Assembly: GCA_017304505.1 (NCBI GenBank)
Contig: JAFKKQ010000383.1
Location: 583-6,990 of the forward strand
Source of the DNA: Hyphomicrobiales bacterium
GTDB taxonomy: Bacteria; Pseudomonadota; Alphaproteobacteria; Rhizobiales; Xanthobacteraceae
Length of the DNA stretch: 6,408 nt
Reading direction: 5' to 3'
Positions within the stretch are counted from its first letter, which is position 1; the number at the start of each line of letters is the position of its first letter. The translations under genes were made by a program, and so were the position numbers. Of this stretch, positions 5,978 to 6,408 are shown in pieces. Under the pieces are notes generated by a model. The model was given only the letters and a program-made list of their open reading frames with translations, was not told the DNA's origin and ran no database searches.

Positions 5978-5996
5978 TGCAACGCAGCACGGCCAG
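5968..5996 (-). promoter_or_regulatory. Candidate bdhA promoter
   Basis: The minus strand reads TATAAT at 5973-5968, a perfect sigma-70 type -10. With a 17-base spacer the -35 position is CTGGCC (5996-5991), only 3 of 6 matches to TTGACA, so the promoter may be weak or activator-dependent. The start point would fall near 5961, leaving a leader of about 65 bases. Inferred from sequence only. Confidence 0.5.
5976..5988. promoter_or_regulatory. PhaR-type site CTGC-N3-GCAG upstream of bdhA
   Basis: GCTGC-AAC-GCAGC is a perfect inverted repeat containing CTGC-N3-GCAG (5977-5987). This has the form CTGC-N3/4-GCAG described for PhaR, the PHA-sensing repressor of Paracoccus denitrificans. It lies between the candidate -35 and -10 of bdhA, where a repressor would act. 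The match is directly visible; binding by PhaR is inference, strengthened by the PHB-linked function of the gene. Confidence 0.5.
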
Positions 5997-6043
5997 CCGA
6001 AAGACCGCGAATCGTCACTTTTTCGCGATCCGGCCGATCAGGT

Positions 6044-6049
6044 TACAAT
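6044..6049 (+). promoter_or_regulatory. Possible zur -10 element
   Basis: TACAAT matches TATAAT at 5 of 6 positions and would start transcription near 6056. The -35 position (about 6020-6026) is a T-run with little similarity to TTGACA, so support is weak. Confidence 0.3.
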
Positions 6050-6054
6050 CCATT

Positions 6055-6070
6055 GGCGGGCCGACCCGCC
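6055..6070 (+). promoter_or_regulatory. GC hairpin in the zur leader
   Basis: GGCGGG (6055-6060) and CCCGCC (6065-6070) pair perfectly around the 4-base loop CCGA, 17 bases before the zur ATG. Two flanking T-G wobble pairs could lengthen it. It could be an RNA hairpin near the ribosome-binding region or a DNA operator at the transcription start. No U-tract follows, so it is not a standard terminator. Confidence 0.4.
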
Positions 6071-6087
6071 GGACTTATGTCACGCTC

Positions 6088-6408
6088 ATGTCACAGCCAA
6101 TCTTCCATGCTCCGGGTCACGACCACCAGCGCTGCACCGCGGACGCGCTGGCACATGCTCAGGCGCTGTGCGTGCAGCGCTCGCAGCGACTGACTCCGAT
6201 CCGCCGACGGGTGCTCGAATTGTTGCTTGGCAGGCATAAGCCGCTTGGCGCCTACGAGATCATGGATCGCGCCGCCGAAAGCGGCGTCCGGCCGGCGCCG
6301 ATCACCATCTATCGCGCGCTTGATTTCCTGCGCGAGAACGGCCTGGTGCACCGGATCGAGAGCCGCAACGCCTTTGTCGCCTGCGTCAACAACCACGAAA
6401 GCGGCGAA
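6088..6408 (+). CDS. zur: Fur-family zinc uptake regulator, Zur-like (3' end outside window)
   Basis: Metal-responsive DNA-binding repressor. The 107 visible residues contain the winged-helix part: RLTPIRRRVLELLL (34-47), PLGAYEIMD (52-60), ITIYRALDFLRENGLVHRIESRNAFVAC (72-99). The run YRALDFL, then VHxxESxNxFVxC, resembles E. coli Zur (YRALDFLLEQGFVHKVES) more closely than Fur, Mur, Irr or PerR. His88 and Cys99 have the same spacing as the Zn-ligand pair His77/Cys88 of E. coli Zur. The dimerisation domain with its CxxC pairs lies beyond the window, so the structural zinc site cannot be checked. The N-terminus is His-rich (HAPGHDH, 7-13). ATG 6088 is the only good in-frame start; an out-of-frame ATG sits at 6077 and the Shine-Dalgarno match is poor. 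It diverges from bdhA. Zur-regulated znu genes may follow, but none are visible here. Confidence 0.88.
   Translation, partial: MSQPIFHAPGHDHQRCTADALAHAQALCVQRSQRLTPIRRRVLELLLGRHKPLGAYEIMDRAAESGVRPAPITIYRALDFLRENGLVHRIESRNAFVACVNNHESGE

Larger units (their letters stand above)
5896..6087. promoter_or_regulatory. Divergent bdhA/zur intergenic region
   Basis: This 192-bp gap separates the 5' ends of bdhA (minus) and the Fur-family gene (plus). It includes the bdhA ribosome-binding site (5907-5904), a candidate bdhA promoter, two overlapping 13-bp inverted repeats (5965-5977 and 5976-5988), a possible plus-strand -10 (TACAAT, 6044-6049), a GC hairpin (6055-6070) and a direct repeat next to the zur start. 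I see no small gene in it. Confidence 0.7.

Noticed and set aside
6163..6180. Inverted repeat GCGCTG-N6-CAGCGC within the zur coding region
   Set aside because: It lies inside a conserved coding stretch (around ALCVQRS), is all GC in the arms and can be explained by codon use in high-GC DNA. No regulatory role is supported.
1..6408. Mobile elements, CRISPR arrays, tRNA/rRNA genes, defence or phage genes
   Set aside because: I looked for transposase or integrase proteins, regularly spaced repeats and tRNA-like or rRNA-like stretches and found none. The only tandem repeat is the 45-bp patatin tail.

Overview
The window is high-GC DNA with tightly packed genes. The protein set points to an alphaproteobacterium of the order Rhizobiales/Hyphomicrobiales, probably near Bradyrhizobium, Rhodopseudomonas or Xanthobacteraceae: a 260-residue D-3-hydroxybutyrate dehydrogenase, a Zur-type Fur regulator, a leaderless family-3 solute-binding protein and an isocitrate lyase/PEP-mutase paralogue. 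This placement is inferred from protein character, not from a search. No tRNA, rRNA, CRISPR array, transposase or integrase is visible. No gene-free stretch exceeds 300 bases; the largest gap is about 190 bp.

Left part (1-2951, minus strand). Three genes are read in the same direction: an FMN-dependent alpha-hydroxy-acid oxidase (2951-1890), a solute-binding-protein domain without a signal peptide (1849-1133), and a PLP aminotransferase (1066 to beyond base 1). Gaps of 40 and 66 bp suggest one transcription unit. The chemistry fits hydroxy acid to keto acid to amino acid, but the substrate cannot be read from the sequence.

Middle (2952-3917). A 117-bp divergent region with a 13-bp inverted repeat separates this operon from a plus-strand isocitrate lyase/PEP-mutase superfamily gene (3069-3917). 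That gene converges on the next operon with only 32 bp between.

Right part (3950-5895, minus strand). A D-3-hydroxybutyrate dehydrogenase (bdhA) is followed by a patatin-like phospholipase, with a TGATG stop/start overlap. The patatin gene ends in three 15-bp tandem repeats, and its stop codon lies inside the third. The bdhA upstream region carries a perfect TATAAT. Immediately upstream of it is CTGC-N3-GCAG, the form of site described for the polyhydroxyalkanoate (PHA)-responsive repressor PhaR. Together these suggest a poly-3-hydroxybutyrate (PHB)-linked operon in which the patatin protein may also take part.

Right edge (6088-6408, plus strand). The 5' part of a zur-like Fur-family regulator diverges from bdhA. 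Its leader holds a perfect 6-bp GC hairpin and a direct repeat.

Most of the window is ordinary metabolic chromosome. The least ordinary items are the bdhA control region, the leaderless binding protein, the altered active site of the FMN oxidase and the repeat-derived patatin tail.
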